Notes: generated by a model not told the origin, from the letters alone. DNA of 43,330 nt from an uncultured Burkholderiales bacterium (GCA_903903975.1 CAIVAS010000091.1:1-43330), one strand, 5' to 3'. Positions 18,086 to 26,663 are shown, numbered from the stretch's first letter. Translations and numbers: made by a program.

Positions 18086-18685
18086 TCAGGCTTGCTTGCG
18101 ACGGGCTGCACCGAGTCCGATCAGGCCAAGGCCCAGCAGGGCGATGCTGGCGGGTGCGGGGACAGCGGTGGTGGAGAAGTTCGACGCCTCGAATGCATTG
18201 CTGGTCGATTTGAAAATCAAATCGGTCATCGTCTCTGCGCCAGACGTTGTGAAGGCGATGTAGGAGGCGAAGTTCTGGTTTCCGTTGAAAACAATTGTCG
18301 GGAAATTAGCGGACGTGTACGAATATCCACTGGTATTGGTGTTCGTCTTCACGACAAGCGTGTTGTAGGTGTCAGGAGAGCCCCAGAGGAAACTGACAAA
18401 CTGGGTTGAAATGTGGAGGTCGGCATCGCCACCATTGCCTGGACCGGCAGCAAGGAAATTTCCGACTGTGGTGATGGTGGGTGACGAGTTAAACGGCTTG
18501 GCCGCAACCCCATTCACACTCGCTGAGAGAAGCGCGCCACCGGAAACCTGGCCGATGCCGGTACCGCTTGCCAAAGTGAGGAAAGTGGCGGAACTCTGAT
18601 TGGCCAAGACAGAGGCGATTGGTGTGGCCTGCGCCCCAAGCGCGCAAGAGGTCAGAATGGCTGCGGCGAGTACTTTTTTGAACAT
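18086..18685 (-). CDS. PEP-CTERM sorting-domain protein
   Basis: A 199-residue exported protein with a signal peptide (MFKKVLAAAILTSCALGAQA, about 1-20), a Ser/Thr/Asn-rich, cysteine-free body, and a C-terminal PEP-CTERM tail. The tail has VPAPAS, a transmembrane helix (IALLGLGLIGLG) and a basic end AARRKQA. Exosortase cleaves such tails during transfer to the cell surface or extracellular matrix; no exosortase is in the window. The motif is VPAP rather than the classic VPEP. The ATG at 18685 is supported by GGAG upstream and by the signal peptide; an earlier in-frame ATG (18721) would spoil it. The body matches no family I recognise. Confidence 0.88.
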   Translation of the reverse strand: MFKKVLAAAILTSCALGAQATPIASVLANQSSATFLTLASGTGIGQVSGGALLSASVNGVAAKPFNSSPTITTVGNFLAAGPGNGGDADLHISTQFVSFLWGSPDTYNTLVVKTNTNTSGYSYTSANFPTIVFNGNQNFASYIAFTTSGAETMTDLIFKSTSNAFEASNFSTTAVPAPASIALLGLGLIGLGAARRKQA

Positions 18686-18824
18686 GACGGACTCCAGATC
18701 GATGATTGCGATGCGCCCCAATGAATGGGGATTACATTCTTAGTAGCTAATTCTGCGCCACTTCCCGCAAAGCCGCTCTGGGCTTGAAGACGCGCTAAAA
18801 AGGCGATGTTTTGTCGACGCGCAC

Positions 18825-18974
18825 TGTAAAGAAATCCGACGTGACTTAAGTCACGCTTATGTCAAGCGCCTGCTTAAAGCGCCGCAAAGTGGTCGCAAAC
18901 AGCCTGTTTCGCGCGGCTTCGACACCGATTTAGCGCTCAGGGTGTGTAAAGAAATCCGACATGACTTTTGTCAC
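18825..18974. promoter_or_regulatory. Duplicated 30-bp element with palindromes upstream of PEP-CTERM gene
   Basis: TGTAAAGAAATCCGAC occurs at 18825-18840 and again at 18945-18960, exactly 120 bp apart in the same orientation. Each is followed by a palindrome: GTGACTTAAGTCAC (18841-18854, perfect) and ATGACTTTTGTCAC (18961-18974, imperfect). The 30-bp units agree at 27 positions. They lie about 140 and 260 bp before the PEP-CTERM start and look like paired binding sites for a dimeric regulator. Confidence 0.7.
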
Positions 18975-19433
18975 GGATTCAGGCATTTACCGGTCGGGTT
19001 GCGCAGCGAGCCGCAGGAATAAATCTCGAGAATCGCGATGGGTCACACACCATCGAATCGTCATCGCTATCAGATGTGCATCGTGCTGACCGGTCGGCCT
19101 CCCTCAGGATCGCGACCATCTGCTTTGCGCTGAATCTGCGGGCTGTTCTCCGAAGGCTAATCCTTTGTAATTTTTTTCAAAAATATTCAATAAGGATCGT
19201 CGGTTTCAGTCGACCGTCAGTCGGAATCCCTAATCAACTCAATGCATAAAACGCCGTTGCTCATGTAAAAATTTATTTTCACTGAGCAAAGTCACGCGAT
19301 ATGCCCGCGATTTAATTGGATTTCCAGGGACCTCTGGCGCGCCAAAAACACGCAAGCCCATGTCCCTGCGACGTGAATTCGCGTCCGAATCTGAACTGTG
19401 ACGCTTCACCACCGCATCACTGGAAGTATTGAC
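18975..19433. other. Non-coding stretch before pilY1 remnant
   Basis: About 460 bp without a convincing gene. It is more AT-rich than its surroundings around 19150-19330. TGTAAA (19264-19269) and AAGTCACGC (19289-19297) faintly echo the duplicated element upstream but lack its middle part. A promoter for the pilY1 remnant would be expected here; none is clear. Confidence 0.5.
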
Positions 19434-20443
19434 ATGAACGCAATGCCGACAGACTGGCTTGGCACCATTCGGCAGACCTTCACCATGGCGCTGGTGCTTC
19501 TGCTGTGTTCGCTGAACGCGATGCCGGCGTGGTCGGCAGGCAGCACGCTGTACCAGGCGCCGCCTTTTACCTCGACCGAACCACCTGCCAATGTCTTCAT
19601 GATGCTCGACGACTCGGGCTCGATGGCGCGTCACGACCTGCCGACTCCGGTGGCGATCACGATCAATAAAGCCACCGTCGCCACCAAGGTCACGATCAAG
19701 GGCGAGGGGGCGGAGGGTTTCGGCGATGACAAAGCGCTCTTCAGCACCGGTACCAGCACTCGCCCGATCACCGCTGCACTGCGCCTGGTGCCGCATCCGC
19801 TGGGCGGCATGCTGGTCATCTTCGGCACCGGCAAGCTCCATGACACCACCGACGGCATCGACACCGCATCGCAGGGCATCTATGCCATCTTGGACAAGCC
19901 CGGGTACACCGCTGGTAAGGTCGCGGCCGCGAAGGTCAAGTCGCTCACGGTATCGACCGCGACCGATGCCAATCGAAGCATTGATACCGCGGTTGACTGG
20001 AACACCTTCATGGGGTGGTCGACGCAGCTGACTGGCGGGGAGCGGATCATCTCCGACCCGACGGCCGATGTCGGCTCGCTTACCGTCACGTCTTATGCAC
20101 CGTCTGCTGCACTCGACCCCTGCAATGGGGGAGGGGTGTCGTATATCTATCGCTTCAATTTTGCGACCGGCATTGTCAGCGGCGTGCAGGTGACGGGGGT
20201 GGTCGGTGCGGTGACACCCCTTACCGTCGCGCCCAAGGTGACGGCGCGCTCAGAATCCGATGGCGTCAACATCAGTGCTGGCATCAGCGCCGCGAAGGGC
20301 GGTATAGCAACGACCACCCCCCACCGGGTACTGCATCGCAATGCCGTCTCTACAGCACCAGCATCCAGGGGCGCCCCAACGTGATCGCGGTCAACTGCCC
20401 GAATTTCGCGCCGATGCGGGTCTGGCGGCAGCCGGTCCGCTGA
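19434..20443 (+). pseudogene. pilY1: Internally deleted, frameshifted pilY1 (type IV pilus tip adhesin)
   Basis: PilY1 proteins usually exceed 1000 residues. Here the N-terminus is intact: a signal peptide (LVLLLCSLNAMPAWSAG), then PANVFMMLDDSGSM, the start of the vWA-like domain. After about 95 residues the sequence jumps to the C-terminal beta-propeller: STGTSTRPITAALRLVPHP...LVIFGTGKLHDTTD and YAILDKPG. Near the end the frame breaks in a run of six C (20317-20322). One added C would restore the frame and allow an ending CRLYSTSIQG...NCPNFAPMRVWRQPVR that looks like a natural C-terminus, stopping at 20443. As it stands, translation stops at 20384. The deletion removes most of the protein, so loss of function is likely, although a short secreted product is possible. 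Confidence 0.8.
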
Positions 20444-20834
20444 GTTCAATCCTGACGAAGATCTGGCCTCACTGAGATGAATCCGGCGCCGCAATAAAAA
20501 GTGCGCTCGCGAAGCATGTGAGGCCATGCGGGAAGTCCTCGCCGCCGCCGCGCGCCATCGAGATCATGGCGCGACATGAGCGCGGACAGCGAATCCGACG
20601 GCCGAAGCACAGCGCGTCAAGACTATCCGACTGCCGTTAAACTGGCATGCAAAGGCATGCGGTCAAGCCGAGCTCGATCCCGGCAAGACGCGCCAGCGAC
20701 TGAGCCATGCAGGTACTCGTGTCGACCTGGACGACTGCCAGCGCAGCGCGAAGGCAGGAGATGAAGGATTCAGCCTGGCCTGAGTGACGCTCAGATCGTG
20801 GCGCCGTTGGCCTTTACATCAGGGATGAATATCG
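20444..20834 (+). other. Non-coding stretch, possibly gene remnants
   Basis: About 390 bp without a recognisable gene. Short open stretches exist (for example 20576-20764) but match no family I know and have no ribosome-binding site. Given the broken genes on both sides, degraded coding DNA is likely, but this cannot be shown by reading alone. Confidence 0.4.
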
Positions 20835-21566
20835 ATGACGACAGCGTCGAGTGAAGGACATTGCGCACCGCCGATTGCGATTCTGGTCAACGGCCCGAGT
20901 TCATCGGGTAAGTCCACACTATGTCGGGCTCTGCAGAATCGACTGACGGATCTGGCAGATGGCGATCCTCAGGCGGCGTTTGCGCGCGTGGCCTTTGATG
21001 ATCTGGTGGTACTGATTTCCGACAAGCTTTTTCCCATCAGCTATGTTGAGCTGCAGGGCTCAGACCTGAGCAGGCTGTCGTCTCGCGTGCCTCATGATGG
21101 TCGCGCAGCCTGGGAATATGTCGACGAAAGTCACGCCGAGGGCAAGCATGGCGGAAGTCCCCGTTTGCGTGTCGTTCTCAACCCGCATGGCCAACGCCTG
21201 CTCAAGGGCGTGCATCGCAGTTGGGGCGCGCATCTGCAACTTGGCACCAATCTGATCATCGACCACTTCATTCAGGATGCTGAATGGTACGAGGATGTGA
21301 TCGCAGTGCTGCAGGAAAGCCGCGCCCGTATTTTCAGCGTCGGTGTTTATTGTTCCGTGGCTGAGCTCGAACGGCGTGAAGCGTTTCGGGGAGATGGAAA
21401 AGTGGAGGGACGACCGCTCGGGCTGGCGCGCAGAAGCGATGAACTGTGCCACGCACATCCCATGGTCTATGACGTGACCGTTCAAACCGACTTTGAAAAC
21501 ACTGACCAATCGGTCGATCGGATCATCGCCGCACTTAATGACGGACCTTGCGTGAAGACACCATGA
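20835..21566 (+). CDS. Chloramphenicol phosphotransferase-like kinase
   Basis: A 243-residue P-loop kinase. Walker A is IAILVNGPSSSGKSTLCRAL near 14-33, followed by VAFDDLVVL near 53. The later pattern matches Streptomyces chloramphenicol 3-O-phosphotransferase: GTNLIIDHFIQDAEWYED, VGVYCSVAELERREAFRGD and RPLGLARRSDELCH...YDVTVQTD. It would transfer phosphate from ATP to a small hydroxylated molecule; that this is chloramphenicol is not shown, since most family members are untested. AGGG lies about ten bases before the ATG. The stop overlaps the ATG of the SMP-30 remnant (ATGA), showing the two were once coupled. Confidence 0.82.
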   Translation: MTTASSEGHCAPPIAILVNGPSSSGKSTLCRALQNRLTDLADGDPQAAFARVAFDDLVVLISDKLFPISYVELQGSDLSRLSSRVPHDGRAAWEYVDESHAEGKHGGSPRLRVVLNPHGQRLLKGVHRSWGAHLQLGTNLIIDHFIQDAEWYEDVIAVLQESRARIFSVGVYCSVAELERREAFRGDGKVEGRPLGLARRSDELCHAHPMVYDVTVQTDFENTDQSVDRIIAALNDGPCVKTP

Positions 21567-21986
21567 TGAATCTCAACGGCCGCTCTGTGATTCGAGTTCT
21601 CGCCCGAGAGCTGACCCGCCTGCCGCAGGCTTTGCGCAGACCCCAGCCGTCGGAATGGCGAACTGCGAATCGGCCCGGTCACACGGTAGACAGTTTTCTA
21701 GAGGGGCCGTGCTTTGACGCAGCGGGCAAGCCTTATGTGGTCGATATCCCGCATGGGCGCCGACGGGCGCCAGGACATGATGCTGTCAAACGGACCGAGT
21801 CCTGACGGGCTTGCGGTCAGTGATGACATGTGGATGCTGTTCGTGGCCATGACGCGCGCCAATCAGATCTGGCGCTGTCCGATCCAGGCTGACGGGACGG
21901 GTCGGGATGCGGTGGTCGTAACAGCTTTGCTGACCGGAACCTTACCGGTTGCTGCCCTGCCAGAGCCAGATGTCCTGCAGGCCTAA
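21563..21986 (+). pseudogene. Broken SMP-30/gluconolactonase-family gene
   Basis: Members of this family are beta-propeller lactonases of about 300 residues. The N-terminus is in one frame: ELTRLPQALRRP...PGHTVDSFLEGPCFDAAGKPYVVDIPHGR, to about 21760. A later blade is in another frame: LSNGPSPDGLAVSDDM...VAMTRANQIWRCPIQADG, ending at 21986. The middle is deleted and a frameshift separates the parts. It begins with ATG overlapping the stop of the kinase gene. Non-functional. Confidence 0.82.
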
Positions 21987-22032
21987 GCCCAGGTTCAAGC
22001 CGATTAACGCTCGCTCACGACACTTGCCGACC

Positions 22033-22959
22033 ATGAACACTGCGCTCAGTCCCATTGCACCCGACAGCCGTCGGGTCGGTATCGTCGGCATCGGCAACAT
22101 GGGTGGCGGCATGGCGTCGAACCTGCTCGCTCGTGGCTGGCAGGTGCAGGTGCACGATCTCGACCTGACAAAGGTCGAATCCTTGCGGCATCGTGGTGTG
22201 ATGGGCTGCGCCGATGCCGCCGCTGCGGCAGCGAATGTGCCGATCACGATCGTGTGTGTGGTCGACGCGGCTCAGTGTGACGACGTGCTGTGGGGCGATC
22301 GTGGCGTACACGCGCGGCCAGGCGGTTTGGCCGGCCACACCGTGATGCTGTGCCCGACGATTGCGCCCGGAGATGTCGAGCGCCTCGCTGCACTCCTGTC
22401 GAAGGCCGGTGCAGCGACGATTGACGCGCCGATGTCGGGCGGGCCGCAGCGAGCCGCCGACGGTACGATGAGCCTGATGGTCGCTGCTGCGGATTCGGTG
22501 CGCGCGTCGCACGCAGAACTGATCAACGCACTGTCCAGTCGCGTCTTTGATCTGGGCGAGCGCGTGGGCAACGGCGCGAAGATGAAGCTGGTCAACAATC
22601 TGCTCGCGGGCATCAATCTGGTGGGTGCCGCCGAGGCACTCACGATGGCACAGCGCATGGGCATGGACCTTGGTGTGGTGCTCGATGTGATCGAGCAGTC
22701 CAGCGGCCAGAGCTGGATTGGATCAGACCGGATGCGCCGTGCGATTGAAAACGACTACGAACCGCGTGCTCATGCCACCTTGCTGCGCAAGGATACTGCG
22801 CTCGCGGTGCAGGCTGGCCGGGACGCAGGATTTGAGGGGCCGCTGGGCGCTGCGACAAGCGAGGTGTTTGCGCGTGTGATTGAGCAGGGCTGGGCACACC
22901 TTGACGATGCGGTGGTCTTTCGTCTGCTCAATGAATTGTCCGCACGCGTCAAGCCCTGA
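22033..22959 (+). CDS. NAD(P)-dependent beta-hydroxyacid dehydrogenase (3-hydroxyisobutyrate dehydrogenase family)
   Basis: A 308-residue cytoplasmic oxidoreductase. The Rossmann motif VGIVGIGNMGGGMASNLLARGW is near 17-38. The substrate loop DAPMSGGPQRAADGTMSLMV is near 133-152, and the catalytic Lys lies in GNGAKMKLVNNLLAGINL near 178-195. Family members oxidise 3-hydroxyisobutyrate, tartronate semialdehyde, L-threonate and similar substrates; which one applies is unknown. The ATG at 22033 is preferred because the upstream in-frame ATG at 21949 would run into the SMP-30 remnant. It marks the return to intact genes after the decayed region. Confidence 0.93.
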   Translation: MNTALSPIAPDSRRVGIVGIGNMGGGMASNLLARGWQVQVHDLDLTKVESLRHRGVMGCADAAAAAANVPITIVCVVDAAQCDDVLWGDRGVHARPGGLAGHTVMLCPTIAPGDVERLAALLSKAGAATIDAPMSGGPQRAADGTMSLMVAAADSVRASHAELINALSSRVFDLGERVGNGAKMKLVNNLLAGINLVGAAEALTMAQRMGMDLGVVLDVIEQSSGQSWIGSDRMRRAIENDYEPRAHATLLRKDTALAVQAGRDAGFEGPLGAATSEVFARVIEQGWAHLDDAVVFRLLNELSARVKP

Positions 22960-23130
22960 TGCGTCGATGTGGTCAAGGGCTTGCTTGTCGATGGTGAAGA
23001 TCGTGGGGTCTTCTCTGAGTTTGGCCGCAACCCTGAAGCGGAAGCGGCGGCTCAGAAAACTCAAATCATTTCAGGCCCAAACAGAGTGCGTGAACAGGAT
23101 GCATGAAAAGCCGTGCATTCTTGAGGTTTC

Positions 23131-23736
23131 ATGATGCCGATTCGGAGCGTATTCAACATGTCCTGTCGTCTGATCCTGTCCTGGTTCTTTCTTTGTTGCA
23201 GCCTGAGCGCACACGCGAGTGACGGGGCAGGCGAGCTCGCCGGCAAGTTGCGCTCGCCTGGCTACCTGCTGCTGATGCGACATGCCTATGCGCCAGGTGT
23301 TGGCGACCCGATCGGTTATCGACTCGACGATTGCGCCACGCAGCGCAACCTCGATGCTCAGGGGCTCGATCAGGCGATACGCATCGGTGACTGGCTCAAA
23401 CGCCAGGGCGTTGATAAGGCGCTGGTTTATTCGAGCATCTGGTGTCGCTGCCGCGATACCGCAAAAGCGCTTGAATTGGGCAGCTTTGGCGTTGAGCCAT
23501 CGCTTGCGTCGTTTTTCGATCAGCCGCAACAGGCGGGAGCTTCCACGGCTGCGCTGTCACGCTTCATCGCACGCACCATGAAAAGCAAAGGCGATCGCGC
23601 CCTGATTCTGGTGACCCATCATGTGAACATCAGGGACTTCGCTGGCCCGGATATCGGTTCGGGCGACATGGTGCTGGTGAAGGTCGATGCCCAGGGGCGT
23701 GCGACGAGTCGTGTGCTGTATCCAAGCCCGCCCTAG
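23131..23736 (+). CDS. Exported histidine phosphatase family protein
   Basis: A 201-residue protein with a signal peptide (hydrophobic core LILSWFFLCCSLSAHA, cleavage near residue 30) and a histidine-phosphatase fold. The catalytic LLMRHAYAPG (RHA near 50-52) and C-terminal LILVTHHVNIRDFAG (second His) are present, and YSSIWCRCRDTAKAL provides the conserved Arg. A periplasmic phosphatase is expected; the substrate is unknown. GAGG lies just upstream of two adjacent ATGs (23131 and 23134). It has no operon partner. Confidence 0.9.
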   Translation: MMPIRSVFNMSCRLILSWFFLCCSLSAHASDGAGELAGKLRSPGYLLLMRHAYAPGVGDPIGYRLDDCATQRNLDAQGLDQAIRIGDWLKRQGVDKALVYSSIWCRCRDTAKALELGSFGVEPSLASFFDQPQQAGASTAALSRFIARTMKSKGDRALILVTHHVNIRDFAGPDIGSGDMVLVKVDAQGRATSRVLYPSPP

Positions 23737-23892
23737 GCTTGACTTCGAGGGCGCATCGCTGGTCGCGTGCCCAGGCAACTGGGCCCGACTGGCCAACATG
23801 TGGGCTGGCTTGGCAGGCTGGTATTGGGTGGTGCGCCCTGATCGAGACCGATTCCTGTAGGCTCGGATTTTCCGATTTGCTCCAGGACCTCG

Positions 23893-24510
23893 ATGAACAA
23901 GCCCCGCCTGACCTATTTCGATTTCGCCGGCAGCCGCGGTGAGGAATGCCGCATTGCGCTGCACCTTGCCGGCGTCGATTTTGATGACCAGCGCATCAAG
24001 TCGGCTGATTGGCCTGCCATGAAGGCGAGTGTGCCTTTCGGTGCATTGCCGGTTTTACAAATGCCCGACAGGCCGCTGCTGGCGCAATCCAACGCCATCC
24101 TCGTGTTCATCGGTCGACAGCATGGTCTGCATCCGCTCGACGCCTTCGAGGCCGCGCGCCACGAGGCGCTGATGAGCGCCGCCGAGGAACTGCGTCACGC
24201 GATCGCGCCGGTACTTCGTATTGCCGACCCCGATCAGAAGCGTTCGGCCCGCGAGGCCCTGGCGGCGAACGAACTCGCGACCTGGGGCAGTCAGGTTGAG
24301 CATCAGCTGGGCGAGGGACCCTTCGTCGGCGGCCAGTCGATTCAGGTGGCCGATATCAAGCTGTACATGGTGGTGCGGTGGCTGACTGCCGGCACGCTCG
24401 ACCATGTGCCGGGCAACGTGCTCGATCACTGTCCCAAGCTCATGCGCTTATACCGTGCCGTCGCCGAGCATCCTGGTGTCAAGGCCTGGCTGGCCAAGAC
24501 GGCTGCCTGA
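23893..24510 (+). CDS. Glutathione S-transferase family protein
   Basis: A 205-residue GST with a thioredoxin-like N-terminal domain (PRLTYFDFAGSRGEECRIALHLAGVDF, catalytic Tyr near residue 8) resembling sigma-class enzymes. The glutathione-binding FGALPVLQMPDRPLLAQSNAIL (near 50-71) follows, then an all-helical C-terminal domain with PFVGGQSIQVADIKLY (N-capping Asp). It conjugates glutathione to electrophiles or has a related redox role. AGGA precedes the ATG. It is monocistronic and convergent with the next gene. Confidence 0.93.
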   Translation: MNKPRLTYFDFAGSRGEECRIALHLAGVDFDDQRIKSADWPAMKASVPFGALPVLQMPDRPLLAQSNAILVFIGRQHGLHPLDAFEAARHEALMSAAEELRHAIAPVLRIADPDQKRSAREALAANELATWGSQVEHQLGEGPFVGGQSIQVADIKLYMVVRWLTAGTLDHVPGNVLDHCPKLMRLYRAVAEHPGVKAWLAKTAA

Positions 24511-24545
24511 GATTTGCCGCGCCGCGCGCCGCTGCCAGACAACGC

Positions 24546-25310
24546 TCAGCGCTGGTCGATTGCAGTCGGCGCGACCTTGGTCGGCTTTTCAGCGCGGTTT
24601 ATCAATTGATCGCCGATTTGCGTCACGCCCAGGACTCGGATCCCTGACTCGCCGGTGCGCAGCGCGTCGATCGCGACTCGCGCGACTTGCGCGGCTGTCA
24701 GCGTCGGCATTGATCGCGGCGCCATCAGAAACTGCAGACCAAGGTAAATATTCGCGATGCGTTGCAACCAGCTGCCAACGACAGGGCCGCCCTGCGCGAG
24801 CGGGCGCAGCACTGTCACACCGTCGAATGGCAAGCGTGCGATCTGCAGTTCGGTCTCGTCGCTCAGGCCCAGGTGTAATGCCGAGAGCTGCTGCCAGACC
24901 GGCAGTGGATCGACCAACACCAGTCGACACGCGCCGGCTGCGCAGGCCGCCTCGGCGATGCGCAGCATCGAGTCGCGTGTGACCATCGCGAAGGGTGCAT
25001 CGCGACCGTGGAATGATCGTGCGTCGGGCGCCTGCGGATCAACGGTTTGTGCGATGCAGACACCGTCGAGCGGCGGCAGCATCTCCAGAGGCGCGAGCAC
25101 CAGTCCGCGGACCCCGTACGACATCGTCGCGTCGCCATCGGCGAGCGCGACGACTTCGTCATAGCCGCCGCGTGACAGCGCCTCGGCGAGCAGCGCATCG
25201 CCAAGGCGGCCAACTGCGCCAGCGATCAGCAGGCGACGAGGCTGGCTACTATTGGGACGCGGCACCGGACTGGCCGCAGCGCGCATCGCGACACGAGGAT
25301 CGAGGGGCAT
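24546..25310 (-). CDS. Rossmann-fold NAD(P)-binding protein of unknown function
   Basis: A 254-residue protein with an N-terminal nucleotide-binding motif RRLLIAGAVGRLGDALLAEAL (near 25-45), similar to atypical short-chain dehydrogenases and NmrA-like proteins. The usual catalytic YxxxK of SDR enzymes is not evident; residues 100-250 include VTRDSMLRIAEAACAAGACRLVLVDPL and VTVLRPLAQGGPVVGSW, typical of epimerase-like proteins. A binding or reductase role is possible; no substrate can be given. It follows the TRIC-type channel gene on the same strand by 9 bp, so they are probably co-transcribed. Confidence 0.75.
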   Translation of the reverse strand: MPLDPRVAMRAAASPVPRPNSSQPRRLLIAGAVGRLGDALLAEALSRGGYDEVVALADGDATMSYGVRGLVLAPLEMLPPLDGVCIAQTVDPQAPDARSFHGRDAPFAMVTRDSMLRIAEAACAAGACRLVLVDPLPVWQQLSALHLGLSDETELQIARLPFDGVTVLRPLAQGGPVVGSWLQRIANIYLGLQFLMAPRSMPTLTAAQVARVAIDALRTGESGIRVLGVTQIGDQLINRAEKPTKVAPTAIDQR

Positions 25311-25319
25311 CGGTTCAGC

Positions 25320-25958
25320 CTACACGCGCCAGGCCGGCAGCTCCAGATTGCGCCAGATGGCCAGCACTCTGAAACCCGCGGTTACACCGACACTGGCCAG
25401 CAGTGCCAGCCATTCTGGTGCGGCAATCTGCATCAGACCGATATAGACCCAGCCTCCTGCGAAGGCGCAGACCGCGTAGGGTCTGTGGTCCTTGAATGCG
25501 CTGGGAATCTGGTTGCACATGATGTCGCGCAATACGCCACCGAATACGCCGGTGATGACGCCCATCAGCACCGCCACAACCGCGGGCATCTGCAACTGCA
25601 GCGCCTGGTCCAGGCCGGTGGCAGCAAACAGCCCAAGGCCCAGCGCATCGGGCCACTGGATCGCGCGCTCGGTGACCTCGAAGTGGCGCCGGCGCAAGAA
25701 CAGCATTGCCAGCATGCACAGTGCCAGGACACCCCAGAGCACCTCGATATGACGGACCCAGAAGAAAGGTCGCTGATCAAGAAGCAGATCGCGCAGTGTT
25801 CCGCCGCCGAATGCGGCCAGGAATCCGACCGCGCATACCCCGACAGCGTCCATCCGTTTTCGGGCCGCCTCGAGAACGCCGGACAATGCAAAAGCGGCTG
25901 TCGCGCTCAGTTCGACCAGCAGCTGCAGTGATTCACCCCAGAGTTGAATCGTTTTCAT
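25320..25958 (-). CDS. TRIC-type (UPF0126/YicG family) membrane protein
   Basis: A 212-residue inner-membrane protein with about seven helices in two pseudo-repeats of three. The repeats are marked by GFLAAFGGGTLRDLLLD...FFWVRH (near 45-68) and GVITGVFGGVLRDIMCNQIPSAF (near 132-154). These glycine-rich GGxxRD motifs are the family hallmark. Prokaryotic TRIC homologues form trimeric cation channels, and YicG/YadS relatives have been linked to glycine uptake; the role here is open. It is upstream of the Rossmann gene on the same strand. Confidence 0.92.
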   Translation of the reverse strand: MKTIQLWGESLQLLVELSATAAFALSGVLEAARKRMDAVGVCAVGFLAAFGGGTLRDLLLDQRPFFWVRHIEVLWGVLALCMLAMLFLRRRHFEVTERAIQWPDALGLGLFAATGLDQALQLQMPAVVAVLMGVITGVFGGVLRDIMCNQIPSAFKDHRPYAVCAFAGGWVYIGLMQIAAPEWLALLASVGVTAGFRVLAIWRNLELPAWRV

Positions 25959-26054
25959 CGCGGAAACATCCGGCTTTCAGAGGGTGACCGTCTCGACCGC
26001 GCCAGCGCTTGCACGCAAGGATGGCTTGGGAATCGCTCGAGTGCGGGCTTGCAC

Positions 26055-26663
26055 TCAGCGACTGTCAGGTCCGCCGATGGTTTGATCGATTGCGCGAAGG
26101 CGCTCGAGGGGGTCGGCTTCGCGCAGCAAATCCAGCTGGTCGCTTGCCGGCAAGTTCAGCAGCTCGGCCCAGCGGTCTGCGACCCAGCCGCATTCATCCA
26201 GACGGAAGGGTGCGAGCAAGGGCAGGTCGGACAGTCGGCCCTCTTTTTGGGCCTGCGCAATGCCTTGCCCCAGGCGAAGCGCGAGATAGTTCAATTCAGG
26301 GGGGATCTCGACGGCCGGGTCGGCTGGCAGATAGGTCACTTCTGCTTGCCATACACCGAGCGGGCCCGGGTAGCTGCGGTGCAATGCAAAGCGCTTGCCT
26401 CCCCGACAGCGAATGCGCAGCAAGGCCGCTTGCACAGTGTCGAGCGTTTCAATCTGCGCCATCGTGCCATGGCTGAACAGCGCCGGGATGTGTCCCGGCA
26501 CCATCACGTCTTTGCCTTCCTGTATCGACACCACCCCGAAGGCAGTCTGCTCCCGATAACACCTGCGTACGAGATCCAGGTAGCGGACTTCAAAGATTTG
26601 CAGATCCAAACGGCCATCGGGAAACAGGCCGGTCGATAGCGGAAAGATTGAGATGGTTTCCAT
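26055..26663 (-). CDS. LON N-terminal substrate-binding domain protein
   Basis: A 202-residue protein consisting of a lone LON substrate-binding domain without ATPase or protease. It begins METISIFPLSTGLFPDGRLDLQIFEVRYLDLV and carries FGVVSIQEGKDV, then LLRIRCRGGKRFAL. Such stand-alone domains are common in betaproteobacteria; the function is not established, though a role in recognising unfolded proteins is suggested by Lon. The ATG at 26663 gives the family N-terminus; one 12 codons upstream is also possible. Neither has a clear Shine-Dalgarno. Confidence 0.88.
   Translation of the reverse strand: METISIFPLSTGLFPDGRLDLQIFEVRYLDLVRRCYREQTAFGVVSIQEGKDVMVPGHIPALFSHGTMAQIETLDTVQAALLRIRCRGGKRFALHRSYPGPLGVWQAEVTYLPADPAVEIPPELNYLALRLGQGIAQAQKEGRLSDLPLLAPFRLDECGWVADRWAELLNLPASDQLDLLREADPLERLRAIDQTIGGPDSR

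Noticed and set aside
18686-18824. Sigma-54 promoter for the PEP-CTERM gene
   Set aside because: No GG-N10-GC pair close to the TGGCAC-N5-TTGC pattern was found on the minus strand in this stretch.
16458-22000. Second copy of the tRNA-Ser 3' end (attR) bounding the island
   Set aside because: Scanning by eye for the T-arm and acceptor sequence found no second copy; short matches to GAATCC are chance.
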